Of a stretch of 64,000 nt of DNA, positions 1-12,312 are shown piece by piece. Numbering within the stretch: position 1 is the first letter of the stretch; every line of letters begins with the position of its first letter. The notes under the pieces were generated by a model. It was given only the letters and a program-made list of their open reading frames with translations, was not told the origin of the DNA and ran no database searches. The stretch is from NCBI RefSeq assembly GCF_001649575.2, contig NC_051432.1, positions 21,276,579 through 21,340,578 on the forward strand, read 5' to 3'. The position numbers were made by a program, and so were the translations under genes. Source of the DNA: Kryptolebias marmoratus. Lineage: Eukaryota > Chordata > Actinopteri > Cyprinodontiformes > Rivulidae.

Positions 1-2422
1 AGAATTGCCAAATGTTGTGTTACATTTCTACGTGTTACTATATCTGTTATTTTAAGGTGGTACAGAAACTATGCTGACAAATGTTGTGTGAATGTTTTAT
101 CATTATAGCTGCTTCAGTATAATGAAGGTTCCAAGGTGAGAAGGTTTGGGTTTGTTTTTGTTTTTTTTAAATATGTATGCCATTTTACCACTAACCTTAA
201 GAAAAAGATAGCCTTTTGAAGAAAAATTACAACCTTTCTATGTTCTACATACTGCAATATACAGTACATGGTGTTTTACTTTTTAAATAAAATGCAATAT
301 GTTTATTGAGAATTGTTGGGCCAAATGGTGACTATAATCTTTTGAAAATTAACAAGAAATACTTTGTTTGATTAGAATATTCTAACGCTGTTCACAACAT
401 TACAGTTACTAACACTGATGTATTTCTAAGTGTAAACTGTGAATCGGTCTTTCCACTCACCATCTATGATCATTGGCGCTGAATAGCTTCTTCACTTTTC
501 TAGGAATGTATGCTCCAACAGGAAACAGCTCTGATTTACCCTGAGATTGTTCTTGTGTTTTAAAGTCAGTCCCACCTACATGTGACAGGTGAGTCAGGTG
601 AATGTTCACTGGTCACCTGAGCCTTCTGAGGCTATCAGGGATGTTAATTATTCACCAGCGGGGACATTCTGCCGGTAAAAGGACACAACTGTTTTAGTGC
701 AAAGACAAAACCACGAAGCAAGATAGTGTTGGATGTAGAGCATGTGAAGTGCCAAAGAAATATAATAATGAAGAGATCGGAGAAGCAAATGCTGCTACAG
801 ATACAGGACTTGGAAAAAAAATGTTTTCTAATTTCAGCAAGACAACACATCGTTTGCACATCACATATTCTTTAGGTTTGGCCAATGATTATATATGCAG
901 GGCTGGTACTAAACGATTTCTGTTTAGTACCAGCAGTCTGTTGCAAATGTTTGTTCCTTGTGTTTTAGGTTAAATAAAAGTTACCAAATAAAAAAAATAT
1001 ATTTTCAGTGTGAATGCTGAGTGCTAGATGTTGAAATTTGGTGAATAAGCTGAAACTCAACCATAAAAGTTAAGTTCCTGTTAGCAAAATGCAGCTAAAA
1101 CAAAAAAAGAGCAAAATTATTTAAAAACAAAAATGAGCAAAACTGGCGATAAGTGCAAAAAAAAAAAAATTAAAATGATCCAAACTAGACAAAAGCTAAA
1201 TGGAGCACAAGACAAACAGAACAAGTATGCTGGAGTAGATTTTTGAAAGAAAACAATGTTTTGAAGGAGTTGAAGAGATCTCAATATATCTGTGGTGAAA
1301 TCTTTATAAAGTTAAATATTTTGAAAAGTATAAAAGTAATGAATACTAAAAGTCCTAGCACAATATTCCTGATTAAACTTTATGTTTGACATATAAATAG
1401 TTCTGGTACAAAGCATAAAAGAAGCTATTAAAAGGAAAATTATCAGTATTTACTATAACTAGGTGATTTTCTTAGATATGAAAAGGTGGTAGATTTCGGT
1501 TTTGCAGCATGTTTATTGATTTAGGAAACTTGTCTAATTAAAGACAAAAGTATCTACAGCATATGAACAAGCCACAAGTCTATAAAAAATTCATGTAGGG
1601 ACTTGAGAGGATCACTTGGCTCTTCAGCTGATCTGCTTACTGTTTGCCAAAGCCTGTTAAGAAATGGTCCTAATAAGAAAAGGTGGCAAGAAAAAAAAGA
1701 CAGATGTATCCTAAATTACACAAGAATTGACTATGAAAACTAACAACATGGAAAGGTTATTCTAAATTTAAAATCTTAAATCATCAGGACAGAGGTGAGA
1801 GTGACTTTCTACTGCTATCTATAAAACATGGAGGTTTTGCCAAAACTGATGGATTTAAGGACGCAGAAAAAAATGGCAGATGTTTGATCCAGAAAGTGGC
1901 ACAAACTCGAAACGTGCCTAATTTGTAATGTCTTCATTTTTCTTTACGAACATAGCGTGTACTGCCATGTGCTAAAAGCATTTCTGTATGGACAAATGTG
2001 TGATTCTGATCACCACCAAAATTTAATCATTTGTTCTTTGTGGCAACTTCAACATATCCTGGAAATTTCATTTAAATCTGTTCATTACATTTGGAGTAAT
2101 CTTGTGCACAGACAAAAAAAAAAAAAACCAAACATTACAGAAAACACATACCTCTTTGCTCAACTGTTGTGAAGCAGTCAGGGATTAAACTTGGAATATT
2201 CTGGGGAACAATTCCATCAGCAGAATGGGGGGAAAAAATGGCAACAAACTCCAGGCTGGGATTATCAATAAATGTAGTCCAGATAGTTATTATAAAGGTC
2301 ATTAGTTCTATGCAAACTATTTTACTTTTTTGTTTGTTTGGTTGTTTCATTTATGGTAGTGTGTTTCCAAAATTCCTACTGCGTTTTGCAGAACCTGGAG
2401 AGGTTAAAAGGGCGAGGCAGGT
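1..2422. other. Intergenic DNA without a recognised gene
   Basis: AT-rich sequence with many short A and T runs. The short open frames here (for example 749-973 and 1957-2172) have no recognisable domain, no splice context and low-complexity composition, so I call none of them. The only structure seen is the perfect hairpin at 902-934, listed separately. Confidence 0.6.
902..934. repeat. Perfect 13-bp inverted repeat with 7-nt loop
   Basis: Left arm 902-914 (GCTGGTACTAAAC) and right arm 922-934 (GTTTAGTACCAGC) are exact reverse complements around the loop GATTTCT. No T-run or transposon end adjoins it. It could be the core of a decayed inverted-repeat element or an RNA hairpin; the function is unknown. 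Confidence 0.7.
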
Positions 2423-2860
2423 CCATTTGTATTGCACATTTCAGCAACAGGGCAACTCCAAGTGCTTTACATAAACATTTAAAAATATTGTGACAATGTG
2501 CAAAAGAACAATAAAAGCGTAAGATAAGAATTGAACATTTCATGAAATTAAAAATTAAAACCAAGCTCTGATTAAGAACTTGAATAAAAGAATTAAAATA
2601 AAATATAGCATACAATATCAATCAAACAGGACGGTCTTTAATCTCAGCCGGTTTTCTGGGAGTTTGTTCCAAATATTTGGTGGATAAAAGCAGCTTCTGC
2701 GTGTTTGGCTGGTTTTGACTTGACAGAGAGCAGATTTAATCCAAATGACCTCAGAGGTTTAGAGCATCTAAAGTTAATGTGCACTTAATCAATATTGTAA
2801 TTTTAGGCATTAAAGAAAAGTATCTGGAGCCCAGGGGCCCAAAGTATCCTTAAGCCTGCC
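2423..2860 (+). repeat. Dispersed teleost repeat remnant
   Basis: The block starts with a 'ccatttgtattgcacatttc' type segment, continues with a 'caagtgctttacataaacat' type segment, and ends with a 'tctgggagtttgttccaaat' type segment. I recall these three landmarks, in this order, from a very common non-coding fish repeat. It has no open frame. The family assignment is from memory of the pattern; the boundaries are approximate. Confidence 0.5.
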
Positions 2861-3039
2861 CCGCACTTTAAAACATACTAAATAAAAAATAGATTGTTCT
2901 GTCAGTTCTTTCAACTGGAATAAATCAAAGACATGGAAATCAAAGTAAACTAACTCTCTTAATCGTACCTCAAAACCCTGACTGCGGATTTTTTAAAAGC
3001 TCGGACACACGTATTAGGTCATGAGATCTATGTGCAGAA

Positions 3040-3253
3040 ATCCTAAGATTTGATTGGTCTAATTCCGAGCCTGCTGTTAAACGATTGGTTAACCATCCTA
3101 TCAGTCATCTACCTTGATTTGCTATTGGCTAGTATTCCATTTCCGTTTGACTAGCCTCAATCCCCCCTCCCTCTCTTCGCCCTTCTTCCCGTTTAGCAGA
3201 GCTCTTATTGTGAATTGCTACACCTGCTAACCGTCCTACGAAACAACCTCGCC
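3040..3253 (+). promoter_or_regulatory. clta: clta promoter and 5' UTR, with three inverted CCAAT boxes
   Basis: Three ATTGG motifs (inverted CCAAT, the NF-Y core) lie at 3053-3057, 3084-3088 and 3124-3128, about 31 and 40 bp apart. A pyrimidine-rich TATA-less stretch follows (3160-3195), then the start codon at 3254. Local GC and CpG content rises from about 3240 into exon 1. Spaced CCAAT boxes without TATA are typical of housekeeping vertebrate promoters. No transcription start can be fixed from sequence alone. Confidence 0.55.
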
Positions 3254-6200
3254 ATGGATGATTTTGACATGCTGACCGCACCCGCCGCTGGAAACGGCGT
3301 CGGCTCGGAGGAGGACCCCGCTGCCGCGTTTTTGGCTCAGCAGGAGAGCGAAATAGCTGGGATAGAAAACGACGAGGGCTTCAGCATCCTTGACGGCGGA
3401 GAGGTGCCTTCGTCGCTGAGGGATTCTAACGGTTTGTAACGGTCTGCGCTTCTGGAGCGCAGAAAGTTTATATTTAGCTCAACGTTGTCTTGCCAGCCTA
3501 ATCGCCCTCAATCTGTCGAGGCACACGGGCTTTATAAACCATTAAAATGCGAGCGTTCCGTCAACATAATCAGTAATTCGACACCGAGGCTGATGCGTTT
3601 ACAGCTAGCTGCTAGCACGTCTGTCAGACGTCCACAACCCGCTAACAGTTTCTAAAATTCACATGTAATTGGTCATAAGGAAGGCGAATGGGCGATATTT
3701 AAAAAGAAAATTGTTTACCAACGTGTCTTTAAAGGAGCCTAGCTGTCTGATAACATCAGCTCCACCGTTCCTGGTCATTCATTGCTTCCTATTAGCTTGA
3801 CGGCTGTGGCCATTGACACACATGCTAACAGCACAAGCAGGAAGTCCAGCCAGCAGCCTTTGGCCGTTATCTTCTCGTTTCCTTAAGGATTGCTGTGTGT
3901 GTTGAGCAACTTAGAAATGCTGACATGTCATACTTAAAGCGTTGGCTCATGGAGAAAAAAAAACAAACAGCAATAGTAAAGACCTAGTCAGGCTTTAGAT
4001 AATGTAGTTTGTCTTATTATATACCTCATAATGTCTTCTGATTTATTCTTGATTTCTAACTGCTGTTTCTGCTACTTTTTTTTTCTTTTTTTCTTAGATG
4101 GTGCCATCAATGGAGAGTTCCATGGGGTAATACTACTTTGTTAGAATGCTCTTGAATTTATATAAATCTGTTTTTTTCTTTTTCTTCTGTACTTTTAGGA
4201 TAAAGTCCTCCATTCATTTTGAATTAGCTCATGCTTCTCCTTGCTTATTCAGTCAACCAACTGTATATTTGGACTTGTGGGCACTAAGATGTTGTTTTTT
4301 TTTCTCTCTGACAACTACACCGTAAAAAATTTGTTGATTTAGATTTTTGCCCAAACTTTATGGTTTATAGTGAAATGTTTTGATAGTGTTTCAGCACAAA
4401 AACAAAAACCCCAACGACATGTGCAGCACTCTGTACATCCTATGTGAGGGCACTGTTAATTGGCATGCAGGCACACACTGTAGCCCTCTCATTGACATTA
4501 CTTTATTCTTTTTTAGCATTGTTGCAGCGTGGCTTCAGTTTCTAACTCTGCAGGTTGAGATTCTCGCTGTCGATGACTCCTGCTTCCTTTTCCTGTGCTG
4601 TCATTGCAACATTTCTTTCCTTCTGCGCAGTCAGGGCTTCTGTCTGTGAGAGAAGCTCACTTTTAGGAACAAATGTACAGCCTGCAAACTGAAACCAAAA
4701 TGCAAAGAAATGATTCCAGATTTTTAATTAAATAATTATAGAGATGATCAATTAAAAGTTTGTTCCTCAAATCTCAGCATCCATCAGCTGTTTTGTTTTT
4801 GTGAATTAACACAATTAACTTATTTAATTTCTTCCTTGCAGGAAAGCAACGGCCCATCAGATGCTTATGCAGCGATATCTAATGCGGATCGACTGCAAGC
4901 CGAACCTGAGAGTCTCCGCAAGTGGAGGGAGGAGCAAAAAGAGAGGCTTGAGCTGCTAGGTAAGTATGAAGTTGAGTATTTTTATGAAAGGATGGATGAC
5001 ATCTGTAAAGATGTCCTGAAGATTCAAAAATGTCTGGTTTTTTTGGTGGACGTGTACTACTACCTGAGGGCCAAAAGTATCTCGGTGATTATCTCCATTC
5101 AGTTGGTGAATGAATCAAGTCATTAAATGTTGCTTATTAACCAGCAGTTTAATCCACCTGCAGCTGAAATTGCGTTTGAAAAAAAAAAAAGTCACTCTTC
5201 GCTGGAAGAAACAGACTAAGAATGAGAAAACTGAGAAAAGAATTTTGCTCTTTAATTTTGTTATTCAGATTATTTTTAAGGTTAATTTTTGGGCAGAGTT
5301 TTTGATAAGCTAAGAGATCCCTGTGTTATAGGTGAGCATGCTAACTATGCTGCAAAGCTGTCTCTCTAAAAAAAAAAAAAAAAAAAAGGAATAAAAACCC
5401 CCAAAACTGCTTTCAAGCTTACCTGCCTGGCTGTGTTATGAATTACAAGGCTGAAGTTTGATAACTGGACATACTAGTAAAACAACAAGCATTTCGCTGA
5501 TCGTTTATTTTTTATGTGACTTTATCCAGGTAGGATCACGTGCCTCAAGTTTCAGTTTAATGTGTAACTCTCCAATTATTCAGAGACTAAACAACCCCGT
5601 ATTTGTCATTCTTCCCGCGTTTGTCGTTCCCACCCTCTGCAGATGCTAACTCTCGTAAACAGGAGTCCGAGTGGAAGGATAAGGCCAAGGTGGAGCTGGA
5701 GGAGTGGCATGCCAGGCAGAACGAGCAGCTGGAAAAAACCAAATCCCATAACAGGTAGTGGCTTTGAAGCCATTTTTAAAATCACGCCACTAACAAATGT
5801 GTTAGCAGATCTTGTCTTTTTCGAGCTGAACGATAGTTAATCATTTAAAAAGTGAAATGTTTTTTTGAACGATGAATCAGCAGTACCCTGTGCCCCCTGA
5901 TAAAACAGATTAGTATGTTTAACTGCAACACCATTAAATGTGTTTCTTCTTATTCTCCACATTAATGCAGCTTAATGGATCGTAATAATTTGACTAACTG
6001 GCTATTTGGTTTAGAATATGGAATGCAAAGAAATAAAGATGATTCACCCTCCACTTCAGGTCAAAATCTCATTTGGAGACCAGAAACCCTAGGCCTTTGA
6101 CTGTAATACTGAGAATACAATTGTGTGGTAACCAATATTACTTGTTTCTATCCTCTCCTTCCTTTTACTGCATTTCCTCTTGTCTTCTACCTTCTTGCTG

Positions 6201-9200
6201 CTCTGTCGTTGGGCGGATGTTTGTCCAGAGTGCTGGACGAGGACTTCTACAAGCAACCCTTCTCTGACCTCATTGGTTATGTGTATGTTGCTCCAACTAA
6301 CATCTTCCTTTTTATATTCATTTCATTTTTTTTTTTTTTTTTTTTTTTTTAGATTTTTGTTACGTCCGTTTGTGACCACTGACATTTGTTTTATTAGAAT
6401 TTATTTAAAAAAAAAAAAATTCCATTCCACCTTTTTAACATCCTGGATTAAAACTCTTGTTTTCTTACATGAACCATTTGTGGAGCTAAATTTAACCCAT
6501 ATTTATTTCTGCATGTCATTTGTAAGTAGGTGCATGTCAGAATATTAAAAAAAATCCTAGTCTCCTGCATGCATTTACACTAGAGGTAGACCGAATAATT
6601 GATCTGGTAATTAAGAGGTTTTAGAAACTGTTGGCATAGAATAAAACTGGCTCAGATGGTGGCCAGTGGCTGAACAGTCACCAACCCTAAACACACTTTT
6701 CAGGAGCTAGTACCCTCCTCCCTCCTTCAACACTACCAGGGACATTCTTAAATAGTTTTTTTTTTTTTTTTTTTTTACATGTAAAGCAAAGACCTCACAA
6801 TTAAAGCTCAGTTCATTGAAAAAAAAAAACAACAACCCTTTAATTCATTTTCACATAAATTTATTTTAAACGTGAATATCAGTTCTTTGCTCACAATAAA
6901 TGACTGAAGGGGTCAGTTCATTCATCTCTTACTTTACTTATTTGTTTAGCATTTAAAATTATTATTCAAAATAATTGGTTTATGTAATATATTGGAACCT
7001 TTTTAGGATCCTGCTTACACCAGTAATGTTGTGACACTAAGATTCGTTGTCTTAAAAAAAATTTGACTGTCAACAACTTTAGAAAACTTTATCTTGGAAA
7101 ATATTTTTTTAAAAATAAATTTAGTTATATATAAAAATTGTTCATTTGGCCCAAGTACAACTTTAAATCTGTTATGGAGATTTTCTTACACTAGTCAAAA
7201 TCACGAATATAGTTAATCATTATTAAGCTAATTAATTAGTTTTATTGACTGTGAAACATCAACTGTCGGTCTACTTCTAAATTCCACAAATTACCGAACT
7301 CCTCACTCACCTCTGTGAAAATTACATCCATATTTTTATTTATTTATTTTTTAATCCCTTGTTCATCATTCATTTTATGTGCTGTTTGTCTTAAGATGGT
7401 TTCAGGAAATACTTTAATACTTGTCTAGCAATTAACATTTGGCTCGTGTTTGTATAAACCTTTTTAACAAAAATGTTTTGTCTTTATAGTGTAGTTTTCT
7501 TTCATAGGATCTGACAATAAGTTATTCAGGAATAACAAACTTGTGCATTTCTTTTGAAGCAGTCGTGTTTATAATTGATGTTATACGATCATTAGCTAGG
7601 TTGATGTTAAATCATTCAAAATGTTTTGTTAAACTGAAGCTGTTTTTGCTTCTGATTTAATAAGCAACTGTTATTGTTACAGCCATATTTAATTGATACC
7701 AATGGACACATGACTGCTTCAAACGTAACTATTTTTATGCTGTTTTAGAATTTTAGATGTTCTGTAGCTACTAACATGCCAATAGACGCATTTCACTGCA
7801 GACTTTTCGACTTGAAATGGTTGGACATGCACAGGAGTATTAATGAGGGCTGCATTTGAGTCGAAGGATCTTCCTGGGAGGCTCAGTGGGAGTGTGGGGT
7901 GATGGAGTCACTTCAGCAGGCTGTTCAGTCCCAAAGAAGAGTCATGTTAGCAGAGTTGAGCTGGTTTCCAGGGCGGTTTGGACTCGTAACAGGCTGTTTC
8001 TTATAGTTTATGAAGTTTGTGATGTTCATGGACAAAACTTGCTTGAAGGACAATAAAGTCTTGGTATTCCCCTGAAGGAGCTAGTGTGTCACTGAGTAGA
8101 GGTGTGTATGATCTTATTCAAAGGAATAAAATACCTAATGAGCTTGTCATCCAGTTTTTCAGAAGTCTGTTCATACTCCATTAACATTTTAACCTTGTAG
8201 AATTAAAATTAAGAAAAAGGAACGGGAAGTTGTATGCCATTTAAATTATTATTTATTCAACCAGGCATTGAGATCACAGATCTCTTTTTCAAGGGAGGCC
8301 TTGGCCTGAAGGCAGCCTAGCATGCATGTTTTAGCCTGTGGGAGGAAACCTTTGTAAACACGAGGTGAACGTGCAAACGCCACACAGACCCGGGTCCAAC
8401 CCGGCGCTTTAACCCAGGACCTTTTTGCTGTGAGGCAACAGTGCTAATCACTAAGCCACCGTGCTGCCAGTTTCAGGTGTAGAACGCAGCCCTGTTTTAT
8501 ACACTTGAACCAGTCTTACTATTTCAAGTCAAAGTAATTGCTATGGATTACGTCTTTATGCCCAGCTGGCTATTCAACTGCTTAACCTGTGCAGCCTTTG
8601 GCTTTTTGGTTTCTTATGGAGGTACAGAATATTTTTCATTTTGCTGACTTCGACGCTGTTCTGTCCGAGGCAAATTTCTCCTAATTCACTTTTTTTATTT
8701 GGATGTTCCTCAGACTTAAATGTTCTGAAAGTACCACAGGTAACATATGAAAGTGGAAGTTAACACCGAGCTGAAAATGTGGTCAGTTTTATTTAAGAAT
8801 ACAGTGTTTTTCAAAAAACTGACCAAATTTGCTCTGTCCTAAACCAAAGGCTGCACAGAAATGATTTTCTAGAAAATAAATTTTCAACATGTTGCTTTTG
8901 CATGCTGGCTTCAACATCTGCAATGAGCTCATTTTTGTCTTTTGTTTCATTCCCCCTTCCCTTTTCTCTCTTTCTTTCTCTCTCTCTCTCTCTTTTGAAT
9001 TCTGACTTGTGAAACTGTTTCTCCCTGTTTTCTTTTCCTATGCGCCTTAAAGCACACACATTAACCATCCTTGCTACCGCCTAGACCAGTTAAGTAAAAA
9101 TAAAAAACCCCAGAGTTTTTAAAATTTCATTTTTCTTTCTTTTTGACGGGGTAGATGCAGTTTTGTGACTGTGTGTCGTCATATGTTGTACATCGTACTT

Positions 9201-9934
9201 GCTTGCTCTTTAGATCGGCCGCCAAAGAAGAGTTGTTCTTTTTTTTAAATTTTATTTATTTTATTTGTGATCTCGCCTCTTGATGTTGTCGTCCTAGTCT
9301 TTTGTGTATTTGTAGTTTTGTTGTATCGGTGAATGTTATTTAGCTTTAAATCACCCAATTTTCTTCATTTTTTTTTTGATTGTTTGTTTGAATTTGGCCC
9401 TGTAGGCAAAGTGGGGTTAAAAAAATAAAAATAAATAAATGCAAATTTAAATATAATAATTCTGTTATGGGTGGGTGTGATGAAGGTTTATCTGTGATTT
9501 AGGGTAGTGGTACTTAATTTTGAAATTCCTTTTCTCCTCAGCGTCTTTTTAGTTTTTCTTTTCAACAAAAAGTCCAAGTATGTTTTAACCTTCATTAAAA
9601 AGATGTTTTCTCAATTTTATTTTTTATTTCATTTCCCAACAGTGTTGACAATTAAAATTTATTGGAAACTTATTTGTTGCATCTCCTCTGAAAAACCTGC
9701 TCCACTGCCACAGCGAAATGCATGGCTACAGTCCAGTAGTGCTTTCAGTTCGTTGGGGCTTGGTTAGAAACAAAATAATTGTTCCTTCTTATTTAACACA
9801 TCAACGGAAAGTGTATTATTAAGTTTTTTACGAACAAGGCAAACCGGATTTAATAGCTGAATGAAGTCCTGTCAACAGTTTTCGACAGAGCTCCATTTTA
9901 ACCAACCAGAAATCCGTGTTATATCATAAGTTTC

Positions 9935-9984
<50 letters not shown>

Positions 9985-10580
9985 TGTTCAGTATGTACAT
10001 ACCTTTTGTTGTTGTGGGTTCTACAAATATTCAAATCACTTTTGTGTTAGCAGAGATGGGGACATCACAGGTAATAAAGCAGTTCCAGATATTCTTGTTT
10101 AGGTTGTGAAATGTATTTAAATGTCTTTGTGATGATAGAACTGCTCTGGCCTGAGGCAAGACTCTGCTGAACTAAAATGTACAACACAGCCAAAATCTGT
10201 TTTTCATCATAATTAATAAACATAGTCAAACATTTTTAGCTAAAGTTTTAGCTAAGCCTGACCTGTACTGGCGAATCATTGACCAGAACCTGTGTTGGTC
10301 CTTAGCAGAGGACTTTCTCATAGCTGGTTTATATATATGTGTATATTATGGGAGTTCTGCTTCTTCCTCCACTGACTGGTGTGTTTTCCTCTTCTTTGTT
10401 ATGTATAGGGCAGCTGAGGAAGCCATGATTTCAGATCTGGATGAGAACAACCCTGGCACAGAGTGGGAGCGGGTAGCTCGGCTCTGCGACTTCAACCCCA
10501 AGTCTAGCAAGCAGGCCAAAGACGTTTCCCGCATGCGCTCCGTCCTCATCTCCCTAAAGCAGTCCCCGCTGGTCCGTTAA
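3254..10580 (+). CDS. clta: Clathrin light chain A, seven coding exons
   Basis: Coding exons are 3254-3431, 4098-4126, 4842-4959, 5643-5754, 6229-6282, 9053-9088 and 10409-10580. All have AG/GT borders with matching phases and give 232 residues with every exon included. The start is the ATG at 3254 in a strong Kozak context (GCCATGG); the frame upstream is open but has no ATG. The product regulates clathrin triskelia by binding the heavy-chain hub. Residues about 20-43 hold the light-chain signature EEDPAAAFLAQQESEIAG followed by IENDE. The middle (about residues 70-145) is the charged heavy-chain-binding helix (REEQKERLELL, ANSRKQESEWK). The C-terminus is highly conserved (GTEWERVARLCDFNPKSSKQ, ending SPLVR). 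CLTA is favoured over CLTB by the spacing and composition of the N-terminus. The first donor (GTTTGT) is weak, but it is the only one that keeps the frame. Exons 5 and 6 are optional by phase. Confidence 0.93.
6229..6282 (+). CDS. clta: clta alternative exon 5 (54 nt, 18 residues)
   Basis: This exon encodes VLDEDFYKQPFSDLIGYV, completed by split codons on both sides. It matches the first half of the neuronal insert of mammalian CLTA. A long pyrimidine tract precedes the acceptor CCAG at 6225-6228; the donor is GTATGT at 6283. The exon starts and ends in the same phase, so skipping it keeps the frame. In mammals this insert is brain-enriched; tissue use here is inferred. Confidence 0.9.
8250..8470. 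repeat. Repeat remnant in clta intron 5
   Basis: The segment contains 'gcctgtgggaggaaacc', 'cgtgcaaacgccacacaga' and 'tgctgtgaggcaacagtgc', then 'ctaagccaccgtgctgcc'. I recognise these landmarks, in order, from an abundant fish interspersed repeat. There is no open frame. The edges are approximate. Confidence 0.5.
9053..9088 (+). CDS. clta: clta microexon 6 (36 nt, 12 residues)
   Basis: The stretch reads one base, then THINHPCYRLD, then two bases that join the G of the next exon to make Gln. This matches the second neuronal insert of mammalian CLTA, also 12 residues and built around an NHPCY core. The acceptor is AAAG at 9049-9052, behind a long CT-rich tract (8950-9045). The donor is GTTAAG at 9089. 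Phase is the same on both sides, so inclusion and skipping both preserve the frame. The exon is far too short to be found by open-frame length; homology and splice phase support it. Confidence 0.85.
9943..9982. repeat. Poly-T tract of about 40 bases
   Basis: An almost uninterrupted T run in clta intron 6. It could be the reversed tail of a retroposed element, but no element body is recognisable beside it. Confidence 0.7.
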
Positions 10581-11967
10581 GCACCAGTGTGTTCACAGAG
10601 TATCATTCCATATCATTCTTTTTCCACCACACACACAGCCCAACTACTGACATACCATTTATAATTCAAAGACGGGACGATCTATCTGACAGAAAGGGCC
10701 CTGTTTTTAACACCTATTGGGAGGAAATAACTGCTCCTGTCATCTGCTGTCATCTTCTGACAGTGCTGGTGGGGTTCTAGATGTACCCACTCACCCTATC
10801 TGCCCATTTTAAACTTTTCTTCTTTGTGCACAGCTCTTCCACAGACCAATCCAGATCTTGAAACGTTTGCAGTCTCTTTAAAAAAAAAAAGGGCCAATCA
10901 AGACCAGTTTGATTTGTACTCGAGATCCTGTGTCCTGTGGTGTTGCATAACGATGTAAGATAGTGAGTTGGGACACTAAAAGGGAAGATTTGATGTTTGT
11001 TTGTTCAGGCCTACAGTTACACTACATCCTGCACCACAAACAGAATCACTATGCTGTGTCATATTTCTTAACGCATCCATCTTATGAATCCTACTGCACC
11101 TTTCAGGGTTGATGTATTCTGTGGTTTTATTCACGGTTTCCCCTCCATTTATCACTTCATGTTTTCCTCTCCTTACAATAAGTATAAACAAGTGTTTTTT
11201 TTTTTCTTTTCTTTTCTTTCTTTGAAGGACCAAAATCTTTAAACAAAACTCCAGATTCAGTGTGTGTACTATGATTGTGTGTAGTGCCTGCTTGTGGCAT
11301 ATTAACATTTCCAATCTATGCATTTTTTTTGAATGCTTTTCCCCTGTAAAGTCAGAACTGAACAAAGACCAGACTTTAGAATTTATGACCCGTTTCTGTG
11401 TTCAAACCTCATCAGTGTGTGTACTTAATGTGTGTACCTATGTACATGTACAGAAGGCAATATATACAATATATAAAACATTTATGTCACTGAAATTAGA
11501 CAGTTGTGGTTTTAAAGAAAACTAGATACTAGCCAGTTCTTGCTTGACCATGTGTATTCCTTGTCCATTTGATTTCCAAATCAGTAAAAAGTAAAAGAGA
11601 CTTCCTGTCCTGTCGTTCTTCAGCTGGTTGTTTGATGTAACTCCTTTTATAAAGTTGGGGCTTTTAGATTCTGGCAAGGTATGTTTTAGGATGTCTTAGT
11701 TAATCTAAATGTATTAATCTCCAAAAAAAAAAAAAGGCTATAACATCTCATTAAACAGCCCTTTTTTTTTGGATGAGGAACCACGTAGGAGTTTGGCTGG
11801 AAAATTTCTATTAGGTTCTACAATCACCAAACAATGAAGCTCTCACAGAAGCACTAACATTTAGAGGAAGGGAAAAAACAAACTTGAAACTTCAGCGTTC
11901 ACAAGCTGCAGTGATCACATTCATGGTGCAAACATTGAAAGTGATAAAACTGAAAAGCTGCGTTGAG
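10581..11967 (+). other. clta 3' UTR and downstream flank
   Basis: No coding feature is visible. No AATAAA occurs between the clta stop and 11967. The best poly(A) candidates are AGTAAA at 11583-11588 and ATTAAA at 11750-11755. Long T and A runs are present at 11195-11222 and 11722-11735. Confidence 0.5.
11750..11755 (+). terminator. clta: Candidate clta poly(A) signal (ATTAAA)
   Basis: ATTAAA is the second most common vertebrate polyadenylation signal, and a T-rich stretch follows at 11761-11770. It lies about 1.17 kb after the stop codon. AGTAAA at 11583 is an alternative. Confidence 0.3.
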
Positions 11968-11972
11968 GCAGG
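11968..11972. repeat. Target-site duplication of BEL element 1, left copy
   Basis: GCAGG directly precedes the 5' LTR, and the same five bases follow the 3' LTR at 16503-16507. Five bases is the usual BEL/Pao duplication length, and the match marks the two LTRs as ends of one insertion. Confidence 0.8.
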
Positions 11973-12312
11973 TGTTGTGGATAGGCGTAGCTTTAGATCA
12001 CGTGGTGTTGATAGTGATTATAGATCACCTGTTGCTCACCTGGTGTTTTTTCTTCTTAGTGAGTGGGTGATGGGGGAAGTCTACTTTTGCTGACCGCTTT
12101 AAGCTTGTACGTTTTTTGTCTTATGATCACTGTTTGAACCGGCGGATCCGTTTTAATGCTGCCTTTGGACACGGATTTTTGTTATCCACTGATGTTCTGC
12201 ATAAAAATAAACATTTCAACTGCAGCGTGGATTTGAGTTTTGATCAGCTGGCGCGTCAACGAGGATTCCCCCTATTCAGCTGCTCAGCGACTTTGTTTGA
12301 CAGTCGCTAATA
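11973..12312 (+). repeat. 5' LTR of BEL element 1
   Basis: 340 bp, from TGTTGTGG to CTAATA. It appears identical to 16163-16502. It contains AATAAA at 12206-12211, a plausible LTR polyadenylation signal. The next bases (12313 onward) do not look like a primer-binding site but continue as LINE coding sequence. Confidence 0.9.

Noticed and set aside
749..973. 74-codon frame near the window start
   Set aside because: No homology, no splice signals, and it contains the hairpin. It is a chance frame.
3215..3253. N-terminal extension of clta upstream of 3254
   Set aside because: The frame is open but has no ATG; the ATG at 3254 has a strong Kozak context and matches the family start.
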